A stretch of DNA of 64,000 nucleotides from Bacteroidota bacterium (lineage in GTDB: Bacteria > Bacteroidota > Bacteroidia > Chitinophagales > Chitinophagaceae): NCBI GenBank assembly GCA_018267965.1, contig JAFDXK010000001.1, positions 558,001 through 622,000 of the forward strand. Reading direction: 5' to 3'. The translations under genes were made by a program, and so were the position numbers. The first letter of the stretch is position 1; every line of letters begins with the position of its first letter. Below are positions 16,719-25,671 of this stretch, piece by piece. The notes beneath the pieces were generated by a model. That model had not been told where the DNA came from and did no database searches. It worked only from the letters and a program-made list of their open reading frames with translations.

Positions 16719-18119
16719 ATGGACTTCCGTATTGAAAAAGACACGATGGGCGAAGTGAAAGTGCCCGTTAACGCATATTATGGTGCGCAAACACAGCGCT
16801 CTATCGAGAATTTTAAAATTGCGCAGGACATCAACAAGATGCCAAAAGAAATCATCCGCGCATTTGCATACCTCAAAAAGGCAGCTGCCATGACCAATAC
16901 CGACTTGGGAGTATTGGCTGCTGAGAAAACAAAACTGATTGCACAGGTATGTGACGAGATACTGGAAGGTAAACTGGATAATGAATTCCCATTGGTGGTA
17001 TGGCAGACGGGTTCGGGTACACAATCGAACATGAACTGCAATGAAGTTATAGCTTATCGTGCGCACGTTATCAACGGTGGACAGCTGACTGATAAGGATA
17101 AATTTGTACACCCTAATGATGATGTGAACAAATCGCAATCGTCAAACGATACGTTCCCTACAGCTATGCACATTGCTGCATATAAAATGCTGGTAGATAC
17201 CACTATCCCGGGCATCAAAAAGCTGCGCGATACGCTGGATAAGAAAGCCAAAGCATTCATGCACATCGTGAAGATTGGCCGTACGCATTTTATGGATGCT
17301 ACACCGCTGACACTGGGACAGGAAATAAGCGGTTATGTATCGCAGCTTGACCACGGTTTGAAAGCTATTAACAACACATTGGCTCACCTGAGCGAACTGG
17401 CATTGGGTGGTACTGCTGTGGGTACAGGCATCAACACGCCAAAAGGATATGCAGAACATGTAGCAGGCAACATTGCAAAGCTGACTGGTTTGCCTTTTGT
17501 AACAGCTGAAAACAAATTTGAAAGTCTTGCTGCACACGATGCAATCGTAGAAGCGCATGGTGCTTTGAAAACAGTTGCTGTAAGCCTGATGAAAATAGCG
17601 AACGACATCCGTATGCTGAGCTCAGGCCCACGTTGCGGTATTGGTGAAATATTTATTCCTGATAACGAACCGGGTTCATCTATTATGCCGGGTAAAGTAA
17701 ACCCTACGCAATGTGAGGCATTGACCATGATAGCTGCACAGGTAATGGGTAACGACGTAGCGATAGGCATTGGTGGCTCTAACGGGCACTTTGAACTGAA
17801 CGTGTTCAAACCTGTGATGATATACAACTTCCTGCACAGTGCAAGGCTGATAGGCGAGGGTTGTGTGTCGTTCAACGATAAATGTGCTGAAGGTATAGAA
17901 CCGATACAGGCGAATATTGATAACAACCTGCACAACTCACTGATGCTGGTAACATCTCTGAATACCAAAATAGGTTACTACAAAGCAGCAGAGATTGCAC
18001 AAACCGCACATAAGCAAGGCAAGACATTAAAGCAAACAGCTATTGACCTGGGTTATGTAACGGCTGAACAGTTTGACGAATGGGTACGCCCTGAAGATAT
18101 GGTGGGTGAGATAAAGTAA
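16719..18119 (+). CDS. fumC: Class II fumarate hydratase
   Basis: A 466-residue iron-independent fumarase of the TCA cycle, interconverting fumarate and L-malate. It follows the superfamily pattern: [25 protein letters not shown] at the N terminus, [40 protein letters not shown] and the signature loop [15 protein letters not shown]. Full length; monocistronic, between a promoter at 16691 and a strong terminator at 18144. Confidence 0.97.
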   Translation: MDFRIEKDTMGEVKVPVNAYYGAQTQRSIENFKIAQDINKMPKEIIRAFAYLKKAAAMTNTDLGVLAAEKTKLIAQVCDEILEGKLDNEFPLVVWQTGSGTQSNMNCNEVIAYRAHVINGGQLTDKDKFVHPNDDVNKSQSSNDTFPTAMHIAAYKMLVDTTIPGIKKLRDTLDKKAKAFMHIVKIGRTHFMDATPLTLGQEISGYVSQLDHGLKAINNTLAHLSELALGGTAVGTGINTPKGYAEHVAGNIAKLTGLPFVTAENKFESLAAHDAIVEAHGALKTVAVSLMKIANDIRMLSSGPRCGIGEIFIPDNEPGSSIMPGKVNPTQCEALTMIAAQVMGNDVAIGIGGSNGHFELNVFKPVMIYNFLHSARLIGEGCVSFNDKCAEGIEPIQANIDNNLHNSLMLVTSLNTKIGYYKAAEIAQTAHKQGKTLKQTAIDLGYVTAEQFDEWVRPEDMVGEIK

Positions 18120-18143
18120 TAAACTGGTTTATATGTATTTTAG

Positions 18144-18170
18144 TGGCGCACGTTATGTGCGCCATTTTTT
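18144..18170 (+). terminator. fumC terminator
   Basis: A perfect 8-bp GC-rich stem (18144-18151/18157-18164), loop GTTAT, then six Ts that run directly into the ATG at 18171. Confidence 0.9.
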
Positions 18171-18656
18171 ATGAGCGAAACGTATATTCTCGAAAAAGCA
18201 GTTTGGACAGAGCAAGATTTTGACCAAATGAGTTGGCATGATGTGCAAATATTCGCAATGTCGTTCTTGCAACAAGATGATGGGCTAATACATTTAGCTT
18301 TCGATATTGATTATATTTTTAAATGGGTACATCCACATAAACCTGGTGGATACTTTTCATTCTGGTTAGCTCCATGTACTTTGATATTTGAAAATGTATA
18401 TAATCTTGAATTGAATATCGATACAAAGAATTACAGTGCAGAAATAGAAATTGACAGAATAGAGATGAATGGATTAAATGTATTTGGGGAGAGAATGTTC
18501 TCTAATTGGCAAATTAATTTGCATAATGGTTCTATTGATTTTGAGTCTACAGGGTATAAGCAAATTGTAAGAAGAGAACCAATATTAAATAAAGGCCAAT
18601 ATTTTGATTTGAGTGAACGGGGAGGTATTTCTTTTGATACCAAACCTTGTAAATAA
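18171..18656 (+). CDS. Hypothetical protein, 161 residues
   Basis: I do not recognise this protein. It has no signal peptide or membrane helix and is rich in aromatic residues (DQMSWHDVQIFAMSF, YIFKWVHPHKPGGYFSFWLAP), with alternating beta-type segments; it is probably soluble. The gene is visibly more AT-rich than its neighbours and is boxed between two terminators. ATG 18171 touches the fumC terminator T tract, leaving no room for a leader. Either expression depends on readthrough, or translation begins at Met 20 (18228). An acquired orphan gene is likely. Confidence 0.6.
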   Translation: MSETYILEKAVWTEQDFDQMSWHDVQIFAMSFLQQDDGLIHLAFDIDYIFKWVHPHKPGGYFSFWLAPCTLIFENVYNLELNIDTKNYSAEIEIDRIEMNGLNVFGERMFSNWQINLHNGSIDFESTGYKQIVRREPILNKGQYFDLSERGGISFDTKPCK

Positions 18657-18658
18657 TG

Positions 18659-18684
18659 AAAGCACCTCAATCGAGGTGCTTTTT
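18659..18684. terminator. Bidirectional terminator
   Basis: An 8-bp perfect stem AGCACCTC (18661-18668)/GAGGTGCT (18673-18680), loop AATC, flanked by A and T runs. It serves the hypothetical gene and the convergent MaoC gene. Confidence 0.85.
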
Positions 18685-18704
18685 ACATATAGTTTGAGTG
18701 GATC

Positions 18705-19115
18705 CTACCAAACATATTGTTTCTTATTCAGCAGCAGCGCTTCACCTGCAATTGTTTTATCGCCTGTGCTTACTTCGTATACTGCACAGTCGTACAGTAT
18801 ACGGTTCTTTTCAGGATAAATTTCTTTTACAGTTACTACAGCTTCATATTCTGTATCTACAAACATCGGTTTCATCCATTTCATGCTCTGGCTCATGTAT
18901 ACATGTCCATCGGCATACCAAAGCGCACCGAATATTTTTGTGAATACACTGGCTCCTAAAAAGCCATGAATGATATTGCGGCCAAACATGCTGTTTTTGC
19001 CTGCTTCTGCATCAATGTGTAATGGATTTACGTCGCCACTAACACGTGCGTAAGTATCTACATCATCTTGCGTGTAACTGAATTTATGACGGAACTCGTC
19101 TCCTACTTTTAGCAT
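18705..19115 (-). CDS. MaoC-like (R)-specific enoyl-CoA hydratase
   Basis: A 136-residue hotdog-fold hydratase. The active-site segment YARVSGDVNPLHIDAEAGKNSMFGRNIIHGFLG holds the conserved Asp and His of PhaJ-type (R)-hydratases (D...NPLH). PhaJ converts 2-enoyl-CoA from beta-oxidation into (R)-3-hydroxyacyl-CoA, the monomer for PHA. The gene is divergent from the PhaE-like gene over a 329-base region, which supports a PHA-related role. Another MaoC function in fatty-acid metabolism is possible. Confidence 0.8.
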   Translation of the reverse strand: MLKVGDEFRHKFSYTQDDVDTYARVSGDVNPLHIDAEAGKNSMFGRNIIHGFLGASVFTKIFGALWYADGHVYMSQSMKWMKPMFVDTEYEAVVTVKEIYPEKNRILYDCAVYEVSTGDKTIAGEALLLNKKQYVW

Positions 19116-19225
19116 AATAAATGATTTTTAACGGGTTCAAGATAATAGAAATTTGAAAAAACAGTATTTCTTGGGCTTTTTTCTCAATATTAACAAACAG
19201 CCCATATCCTTTAGAGTGGCTCTTG

Positions 19226-19255
19226 TCAGGGGTTATCCACACTGAAATGCCCTGA
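19226..19255. promoter_or_regulatory. Palindromic element upstream of the PhaE-like promoter
   Basis: TCAGGG (19226-19231) and CCCTGA (19250-19255) bracket TTATCCACA (19233-19241). The TTATCCAC is 72 bases before the TATCTTTG element. Sequence, order and spacing closely repeat the element at 1793-1819 before infA. Confidence 0.5.
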
Positions 19256-19304
19256 TTTTCATAGATTTTAGCCCCAGATTATACATTTTTTAATAAGAAA
19301 CTCA

Positions 19305-19312
19305 TATCTTTG
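19305..19312 (+). promoter_or_regulatory. Promoter -7 element of the PhaE-like gene
   Basis: TATCTTTG matches TAnnTTTG and is followed by GCGCCG. It lies 132 bases before the ATG. Confidence 0.6.
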
Positions 19313-19444
19313 CGCCGCCGAAAGGAACTTTGAAAAATTGATGATTAATTAACTGGTGGAAAACACAAGGCTAACAAGAAAATTTTTCCTTTGTGCGACA
19401 ATGACAAAAACTGAATTTTTCTAAAAAGTATAAAAACGAAAATT

Positions 19445-20923
19445 ATGGCTAACCAAGACAGCAAAAACTTTGTAGAGAGCGTACTGGACGCACAGAAACA
19501 AGCTGTTGATACAGTGGTAGAAAATACCAAGAAATTTGCCAACGGCAATGCTATGGTAAATGATACAGTAGCTAAAGGCACTGAGTGGTATAAGAACTTA
19601 CTGGATACCCAGAAAAACTTCTTTTCTACTACTTCAGAAAAAGCTAACAATGCATCTGCTAATGCACATGACAACGTGGCTAAAATGAACGAGTTTTACC
19701 AAAATTGGTTCAACACACAAATGGGCTGGGCTAAGCAAATGTGGGAAATGAACATGGACTACATGAAAAATGCTAACCAGCAACAAACATCTTCTAATCC
19801 AATGGATCAATGGACCAGCATGTGGAATAACGCTTCATCTAATATGAACAACTGGATGAACGGTATGAACCAGATGAATAACTGGAACAATATGATGAAC
19901 CAGTTTCAAAATAACAACCCATTCAATATGGATATGTGGAAGAAAGCAACTGAAAACTGGACTTCTATATTCAACCAATATTATGCAATGCTGAACAATG
20001 GCTTTGCTGATATGCAAAAGAATATGGAGAATGGCACAGCACAGGACGCTTACCGTAATATGGTGAACGTTGGCGAAAGCTATACACGTTTTGCTGAATT
20101 GTGGATGCCTTTCATCAAATCTATCCAGGAAAAAACTTTCAATACAGAAATGTACAAGCAGTACATGAACCCTGCTCAGTACAAAGAACTGATGGATAAA
20201 TTCTTCGGTTTTATGCCAGAAAGCAGCCGCCAGTACATGCAGAACATGACTGATATGATGCAAAAAGGTATGAGCCAGTTCAACCAAAGCAACATGAACA
20301 ACTACCAACAAATGCGTGGTATGTTCAATGGCATGATGCCTTCTACTACTGATATGTTCGGTGGTATGATGAACGGTTACAACAACTGGTACAACACTGT
20401 ACAAAATGCAGTTGCTCCATTAACTAAAATGATGACACCTAACCAGTACACTAAAAACATGATGGAATGGAATGATATTTCTAACCGTCTGATGGTATAC
20501 AACATCAAAAATGCAGAAATGCAATACATGGTGTACAACCAGGGTGTGAAAGTGATGGATGCACTTGCTGAAAATATTGCTGCTAAGGTTGAGAAAGGTG
20601 AAGAAATAAAAGACGTTATGGCTATGTATCAAGAGTGGTTGAACATCAGCGATAAAGTATTTGTTTCTTTGTTTGAAAGTGAAGAGTACAGCAAAATAAT
20701 GGGCGAGGTTAGCGCAATGCAAATGAAATTGCGTAAAGACATCGAAGCTCAAATGGAAAAACTGATGGTAGGTATTCCGGTAGCTACCCGCAGCGAAATG
20801 GATGAAATGTATAAAACTATCTATGACTTGAAAAAACAAGTTCGCCAACTGGAAAAAATGTTGGAATTAGATAGCACTGAAGAAACTGAAGAAAAAGCTG
20901 CTAAAAAAACTAAGAAAGCTTAA
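19445..20923 (+). CDS. phaE: PhaE-like class III PHA synthase subunit with phasin-like N terminus
   Basis: A 492-residue soluble protein. Residues 1-95 are helical and phasin-like (FVESVLDAQKQAVDTVVENTK). Residues 100-200 are extraordinarily rich in Asn, Met, Trp and Gln. Residues 340-480 match the PhaE subunit of class III PHA synthase: a YQEWLNISDKVFVSLFESEEY-type block (about 396-416), then a helix ending GIPVATRSEMDEMYKTIYDLKK. The C terminus is a coiled coil with a Lys/Glu tail. PhaE activates PhaC; no phaC is nearby. A granule-associated phasin is the alternative. It has its own promoter, a long leader and a strong terminator. Confidence 0.78.
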   Translation: MANQDSKNFVESVLDAQKQAVDTVVENTKKFANGNAMVNDTVAKGTEWYKNLLDTQKNFFSTTSEKANNASANAHDNVAKMNEFYQNWFNTQMGWAKQMWEMNMDYMKNANQQQTSSNPMDQWTSMWNNASSNMNNWMNGMNQMNNWNNMMNQFQNNNPFNMDMWKKATENWTSIFNQYYAMLNNGFADMQKNMENGTAQDAYRNMVNVGESYTRFAELWMPFIKSIQEKTFNTEMYKQYMNPAQYKELMDKFFGFMPESSRQYMQNMTDMMQKGMSQFNQSNMNNYQQMRGMFNGMMPSTTDMFGGMMNGYNNWYNTVQNAVAPLTKMMTPNQYTKNMMEWNDISNRLMVYNIKNAEMQYMVYNQGVKVMDALAENIAAKVEKGEEIKDVMAMYQEWLNISDKVFVSLFESEEYSKIMGEVSAMQMKLRKDIEAQMEKLMVGIPVATRSEMDEMYKTIYDLKKQVRQLEKMLELDSTEETEEKAAKKTKKA

Positions 20924-20957
20924 TTGAGGTAAGTAGTTTGTTGTAGTGTTATAACTG

Positions 20958-20988
20958 AGTCCCGTCTTTTGGCGGGACTTATTTTTTT
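20958..20988 (+). terminator. Terminator of the PhaE-like gene
   Basis: A 7-bp stem AGTCCCG (20958-20964)/CGGGACT (20973-20979) followed by TATTTTTTT. It overlaps the stop codon of the convergent prmC. Confidence 0.85.
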
Positions 20989-21842
20989 AGCTTAGCCTTG
21001 AGCATACGCGTATTGCCATGAAGGTCTTTTCGTATTTCTACATCTGCATATCCTTTCGATTCAAACAAAGCTTTGGCTTGTGTACTGTAATCCCTGTCAA
21101 GCTCGCAGTAAATAAGCCCTTTGTTGTTTAGGTGTGTTTTGCCAAAGTCTGCAATCAGGTCGTAGAATAATAACGGCTCATCGCCCGGTACAAATAAAGC
21201 TACATGTGGTTCGTGTTCTACCACATTCGCATGAAGCGTATGCTTTTCTGTGTAGGGTATATATGGCGGGTTGGATACAATGATATCATATTTGCCCAGC
21301 AAGTCGTGTTGAGATACATATGTAAAGTCGATAGCTTGTAAAGTCATATCAGCCCCCAGCATATCGGCATTAGCCCTTGCTACCAATACCGCTCCGGGGC
21401 TTACGTCGCAAGCCTCAACTTTTGATTCCGGTAATTCCAGCTTTAGTGATACAGCTATACATCCGCTTCCTGTGCCTATATCAAGTATAGTAGGTTGCTG
21501 GTTTGAATCTTTACAATCAGATACAATCCATTGCACAAGCTCCTCTGTTTCAGGGCGCGGGATAAGAACGCTACTGTTAACTGAAAACTCACGATTCATG
21601 AACCAAGTTTTTCCGATAATATATTGCAGTGGTACAGCTTGTTGCAGTTGCGCTTTTATATTGTTGTATTGTTTCTCCTGTGCTGTAGTGAAATTTTTAT
21701 CCTTGTTAGTTAAACGCTCTAGCTTGCCTTCACCAGTTATATGCTCCAGCATAGCATGTGCGATTGCGGTAGCTTCTCCTTCGTCATATAAAGGTTGCAA
21801 ATTGTCTTTCAAATCATAAAAAGCCTTGCTGTATGTCGTCAT
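20979..21842 (-). CDS. prmC: Release factor glutamine methyltransferase
   Basis: A 287-residue SAM-dependent enzyme that methylates the GGQ glutamine of peptide release factors. An N-terminal helical domain (1-95) is followed by the Rossmann methyltransferase with ILDIGTGSGCIAVSL (motif I) and the catalytic SNPPYIPYTE (NPPY). Full length. Its ATG is 47 bases from the divergent ribD, with a TATCTTCG motif (minus strand, 21847-21854) as a possible promoter. Confidence 0.94.
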   Translation of the reverse strand: MTTYSKAFYDLKDNLQPLYDEGEATAIAHAMLEHITGEGKLERLTNKDKNFTTAQEKQYNNIKAQLQQAVPLQYIIGKTWFMNREFSVNSSVLIPRPETEELVQWIVSDCKDSNQQPTILDIGTGSGCIAVSLKLELPESKVEACDVSPGAVLVARANADMLGADMTLQAIDFTYVSQHDLLGKYDIIVSNPPYIPYTEKHTLHANVVEHEPHVALFVPGDEPLLFYDLIADFGKTHLNNKGLIYCELDRDYSTQAKALFESKGYADVEIRKDLHGNTRMLKAKLKK

Positions 21843-21889
21843 AGCGCGAAGATACCTAAAGGGGCAAGTATTTTAGGATATATTTGCAT

Positions 21890-22963
21890 ATGCCTTTGCA
21901 GGAAAAATATATCAAACGTTGTCTGGAGCTTGCGCAATTAGGGAAAGGCCATGTTTCGCCTAATCCTATGGTGGGTGCTGTGCTTGTGCATCAGGATAGG
22001 ATTATTGGTGAAGGTTGGCACAAACTATATGGTGAAGCACACGCAGAAGTGAACTGTATAGAGAGCGTGAGTGAGGAGGATAAACATTTGATTCCTGACA
22101 GCACCATGTACGTAAGCCTGGAGCCTTGTGCGCATCATGGTAAAACGCCTCCTTGTGCGAATAGAATCGTTACAGAAGGAATTAAAAAAGTAGTTGCATG
22201 CAATGACGATCCTTTTGCTGAGGTAGATGGCAAAGGCATGCAGATATTAAAAGCCAACAGTGTTGAAGCTATTACAAAGATTTTAGATGCAGAAGGGAAA
22301 TGGGTGAACAGACGTTTCTTTTGTTTTCATCAAAATAAGCGGCCTTATATCATACTGAAATGGGCGCAATCTGCTGATGGTATATTTGCTCCTTATGGAA
22401 ACAGAAGGTATCAGCTAACTAACAAGGCCAGTTCAATATTAGTACACAAATGGCGTACTGAAGAAGCTGCTATTATGGTCGGTACAAATACCGCTCTTGC
22501 TGATAATCCACAACTGACATCAAGGCATTGGAAGGGTAAAAATCCTCTGCGTATTGTAATAGATCGCTCATTGATATTGCCAACTAACCTGAACTTGTTC
22601 GATGGCTCAGTAAATACATGGGTGATTAACGACCAAAAAGAAGAACAAGGAAACAACCTTCGATACGTGAAATTGGAATTTGGTGACTCATTGCTGGATA
22701 GCCTTATGAAGAAATTACACGAATCGAACATCCAATCCATTATTATAGAAGGTGGAACGAAATTGCTGAACAGCTTTATTGAAAAAGGATTGTGGGATGA
22801 AGCACGTGTGTTTACTGCTGAAGAGAAATTGATACATGGTTTGCCAGCGCCATCACTAACAAAAGCAAGTAAAGCATTTGAAACAGATATAGAAACAGAC
22901 TTGCTGCAAGTCTATATAAATAACAACAGCCGATACCCTTATGTGCAGGGCATGGAATTATGA
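21890..22963 (+). CDS. ribD: Bifunctional riboflavin deaminase/reductase
   Basis: A 357-residue two-domain enzyme carrying out the second and third steps of riboflavin synthesis. The N-terminal deaminase (about 1-145) has the zinc motif HAEVNCIE and LEPCAHHGKTPPCANRI. The C-terminal reductase (about 150-357) has ILKWAQSADGIFAP and IIIEGGTKLLNSFIEKGLWDEARVF. ATG 21890 fits the family N terminus. A TATATTTG motif ends 3 bases before it, so the transcript could be nearly leaderless. No FMN riboswitch fits in the short upstream gap. Confidence 0.94.
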   Translation: MPLQEKYIKRCLELAQLGKGHVSPNPMVGAVLVHQDRIIGEGWHKLYGEAHAEVNCIESVSEEDKHLIPDSTMYVSLEPCAHHGKTPPCANRIVTEGIKKVVACNDDPFAEVDGKGMQILKANSVEAITKILDAEGKWVNRRFFCFHQNKRPYIILKWAQSADGIFAPYGNRRYQLTNKASSILVHKWRTEEAAIMVGTNTALADNPQLTSRHWKGKNPLRIVIDRSLILPTNLNLFDGSVNTWVINDQKEEQGNNLRYVKLEFGDSLLDSLMKKLHESNIQSIIIEGGTKLLNSFIEKGLWDEARVFTAEEKLIHGLPAPSLTKASKAFETDIETDLLQVYINNNSRYPYVQGMEL

Positions 22964-23829
22964 TATACCTGCTGCTAACCATATTACTCAATACCGTCAT
23001 CTTCGTACTGTTTAAACTATTCCCGAAGTACAACATCAATGCGCTGCAAGCTATAGTTGTTAACTATATCACTTGTGTCATTACAGGTAGCATATTCCTG
23101 GGGCGATTCCCTATAAGTGCTCACAGTGTACAGCAATCATGGTTTCCTGTTTCTTTATTAATGGGAACGATGTACATCAGTATATTCAACTTCATTGCCT
23201 ACTGTACTAAAAAGTATGGTGTAACAACAGCTTCGGTAGCTAATAAATTATCATTGGTGATACCGGTTCTGTTCTCTGTAGCTGTGTATCACGATAAACT
23301 GACAATTGTAAATATTATAGGCATTGTATTAGCGCTCCCTGCGGTTTACTTAACGACAAGAGTGGAAGGGGAGAAAGCCAATATGCATGGGGTTTTACTG
23401 CCTGCATTGTTATTTCTATTCAGCGGTACGCTTGATAGTATGACCAAATACGTAGGTGCCACCTATCTGCCTGAAGTAGAACAACAGGCTATTTATCCCA
23501 TTCATGTATTTGCTGTAGCTGCATCCCTGGGCATTATTATTACTTTGGTTTTGTTGTTGCAGAAGAGAATTACGTTTAGTGCCAGAAGTGTAGTTGCAGG
23601 TGTAGTATTGGGTATACCTAATTACTTCTCCATTTACTACCTCATTCGTTTTCTGAATGATAAATTCATGCCAAGCTCATCGGCTATAGCTATTAATAAT
23701 ATTGGTATTGTATTGTGTAGCGCCCTCTTGGCTATTATTGTATTTAAAGAGTCTACTACCAATGCACGGTTGTTGGGGCTGATACTTTCCGTTGTTTCTA
23801 TCATCTTAATTGCTTTGAATATTGGCTGA
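22960..23829 (+). CDS. EamA/DMT family transporter
   Basis: A 289-residue inner-membrane protein with about ten hydrophobic helices in two EamA-like halves (helices near 1-20, 33-52, 64-82, 90-112 and 120-140, repeated after about 150). It overlaps ribD by 4 bases and yigZ by 8, so it is probably translated in a coupled operon. The position after ribD invites a flavin or metabolite transport idea, but the substrate cannot be read from the sequence. Confidence 0.8.
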   Translation: MIYLLLTILLNTVIFVLFKLFPKYNINALQAIVVNYITCVITGSIFLGRFPISAHSVQQSWFPVSLLMGTMYISIFNFIAYCTKKYGVTTASVANKLSLVIPVLFSVAVYHDKLTIVNIIGIVLALPAVYLTTRVEGEKANMHGVLLPALLFLFSGTLDSMTKYVGATYLPEVEQQAIYPIHVFAVAASLGIIITLVLLLQKRITFSARSVVAGVVLGIPNYFSIYYLIRFLNDKFMPSSSAIAINNIGIVLCSALLAIIVFKESTTNARLLGLILSVVSIILIALNIG

Positions 23830-24421
23830 GGTATATCAATATAAAACCATAGCAGCACCTACTACTGCCGAATTTAAAGACAGAGGCAGTAAGTTTTTAG
23901 CTTACACATATCCTATTGCGAATACTGATGATGTAAAAGCGAGGTTGCAATTATTGAAGAAAGAGCACCCTAAGGCTGTACACCATTGCTATGCCTACCG
24001 TATAGGTATTGATGGTTTGCAATATCGTGCTAATGATGACGGTGAACCGTCAGGCAGTGCAGGTAAACCTATTTTAGGACAAATAGATAGTATAAGTGTT
24101 ACAAATGTATTAGTGGTAGTAGTACGTTATTTCGGTGGTACATTATTAGGTGTGCCGGGATTGATAAATGCATATAAAACTGCAACACACGATGCATTAC
24201 AACAAGCCAGTTTTATAGAAAAATGGGTGGAGCAGCAGGTAGAGATACAGTTTGATTATCCTGTAATGGGTGAGGTAATGTATTTACTGAGACAGAGTGA
24301 GGCTACGATATATAAACAAGACCTGCAGTTATTCTGTATAGTACACGCAGGTATACCTGTGAAGCATGCCAATGAATACATTGAAAAACTTTCGGAAATT
24401 AGAGGTGTTATAATCAAATAA
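23822..24421 (+). CDS. YigZ/IMPACT family protein
   Basis: A 199-residue protein of the UPF0029/IMPACT family. The signature HHCYAYRIGIDGLQYRANDDGEPSGSAGKPIL lies at about residues 53-85. A C-terminal ferredoxin-like domain covers about 135-199. The molecular role is unclear. A TTG start at 23822 overlaps the end of the EamA gene; no ATG or GTG alternative precedes the conserved part. Confidence 0.87.
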   Translation: MAEVYQYKTIAAPTTAEFKDRGSKFLAYTYPIANTDDVKARLQLLKKEHPKAVHHCYAYRIGIDGLQYRANDDGEPSGSAGKPILGQIDSISVTNVLVVVVRYFGGTLLGVPGLINAYKTATHDALQQASFIEKWVEQQVEIQFDYPVMGEVMYLLRQSEATIYKQDLQLFCIVHAGIPVKHANEYIEKLSEIRGVIIK

Positions 24422-24426
24422 CGGAT

Positions 24427-24738
24427 ATGGCTAAAGAAGAAACATTATACTTAAGCATTGGGCAGTCACTAAAAGAAGCTGAAGAAAGCCAGATGTTTGG
24501 CAAGCCTTGTTTTAAGATAAATGGCAAAGCATTTGTCTGCTTCTTTCAAAACGAAATGGTGTTCAAACTTAATGGTGACACTCATAAAGAGGCGATAGGA
24601 CTAAAGGGCGCTTCATTATTTGATCCATCTAGCAAAGGGCGTGCCATGAAAGAGTGGGTGCAAGTACCCTATACGCACAAAGCTAAATGGGAAGTCTATG
24701 CCAAAGAAGCCATGAAATATGTAAAGGCTGGTAAATAA
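24427..24738 (+). CDS. TfoX N-terminal-like small protein
   Basis: A 103-residue soluble protein. ESQMFGKPCFKINGKAFVCFFQNEMVFKLN resembles the TfoX/Sxy N-terminal domain (MFG motif followed by beta strands), but this is a short stand-alone copy, also compatible with MmcQ/YjbR-like folds. It sits 5 bases after yigZ and directly before queG in an apparent ribD-EamA-yigZ-this-queG run. No function can be assigned. Confidence 0.6.
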   Translation: MAKEETLYLSIGQSLKEAEESQMFGKPCFKINGKAFVCFFQNEMVFKLNGDTHKEAIGLKGASLFDPSSKGRAMKEWVQVPYTHKAKWEVYAKEAMKYVKAGK

Positions 24739-25671
24739 TTGCCGACACAAGACCAACATACCATCTTGATAAAACAGGAAGCCCAACGATTGGGTTTTGA
24801 CGCTTGTGGCGTAGCTTCTGCCGTGCAGCTAGATGATGATGCTCGCAGGTTAGAGTCGTGGTTGAAGAATGGCTTTCAGGGTACGATGCAATACATGGAG
24901 AGGCACTTTGATTTGCGAACAGACCCCCGCAAATTAGTTCCCGGCGCTAAGTCGGTAATTACCTTATTGCTCAATTATTATCCTGAACAACAACAAAAGC
25001 CCGAAGCTCCGAAAATTGCCAAGTATGCATATGGTACAGACTACCATTACGTGATACGCGAAAAACTGAATGAATTACTGGTATTTATTAAAGCAAACAT
25101 AGGTGCTGTTGAGGGAAGGGGAGTTGTGGACAGTGCGCCGGTACTAGAACGTAGCTGGGCAGTACGCAGTGGCTTAGGCTGGGTTGGTAAAAATGGTAAC
25201 CTGCTCACGAAACAATCAGGTTCTTTCTTTTTTATTGCTACACTGATAACAGATTTAGATTTGGTAGTAGATGCACCTTTCTCTACAGATTATTGCGGTA
25301 CGTGCACCAAATGCATAGATGCCTGCCCTACAGATGCTATTGTATCACCAACAGTGGTGAACGGCAGTAAATGTATATCATACTTGACCATAGAATTGAA
25401 AGATGCTATGATGCCAAGTGGTTTTGAGGGTAAGATGGAAGGGTGGATGTTTGGTTGCGATATTTGCCAGGATGTATGCCCGTGGAATAGGTTTTCAAAA
25501 CCCAATCATGAACAGCATTTTACACCGATACCAGAAGTGTTGAATTTATCACTTGCTGAATGGGAACAGATGAGTGAAGAAACCTTTAAGAAAGTATTTA
25601 AAGACTCACCAATAAAACGTACCAAGTGGCAGGGTGTGCAAAGGAATTTGAAGGCGGTGAAGAATATCTAA
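24739..25671 (+). CDS. queG: Epoxyqueuosine reductase
   Basis: A 310-residue cobalamin- and iron-sulphur-dependent enzyme that reduces epoxyqueuosine to queuosine in tRNA. The N-terminal domain has [11 protein letters not shown] and [29 protein letters not shown]. The ferredoxin part has two [4Fe-4S] motifs: [16 protein letters not shown] and [13 protein letters not shown]. The gene starts with TTG directly after the preceding stop. It completes the pathway step after QueA, whose gene enters the window at base 3. Confidence 0.94.
   Translation: MPTQDQHTILIKQEAQRLGFDACGVASAVQLDDDARRLESWLKNGFQGTMQYMERHFDLRTDPRKLVPGAKSVITLLLNYYPEQQQKPEAPKIAKYAYGTDYHYVIREKLNELLVFIKANIGAVEGRGVVDSAPVLERSWAVRSGLGWVGKNGNLLTKQSGSFFFIATLITDLDLVVDAPFSTDYCGTCTKCIDACPTDAIVSPTVVNGSKCISYLTIELKDAMMPSGFEGKMEGWMFGCDICQDVCPWNRFSKPNHEQHFTPIPEVLNLSLAEWEQMSEETFKKVFKDSPIKRTKWQGVQRNLKAVKNI

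Larger units (their letters stand above)
19116..19444. other. Divergent intergenic region between MaoC and the PhaE-like gene
   Basis: This 329-base stretch contains no gene. It holds the palindromic element at 19226-19255, the PhaE-side -7 element at 19305-19312, and a leader of roughly 125 bases that is A-rich near the start codon. I see no clear promoter for the MaoC gene. Confidence 0.6.

Noticed and set aside
17384-17968. Minus-strand open frame of 194 codons inside fumC
   Set aside because: Antisense shadow of a highly conserved gene with no start context or recognisable domain.
19233-19241. Exact DnaA-box consensus TTATCCACA, possible replication origin
   Set aside because: Only one exact box, no box cluster, and no dnaA or dnaN nearby. 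The same core occurs before infA in a promoter-like context, so a regulatory element is more likely.
19835-20404. Long minus-strand open frame (189 codons, His-rich) inside the PhaE-like gene
   Set aside because: It arises from the Asn/Met-rich codons of the opposite strand, has improbable composition and no family motif.
21843-21889. FMN riboswitch before ribD
   Set aside because: The gap to the divergent prmC is only 47 bases, too short, and the conserved RFN core is absent.
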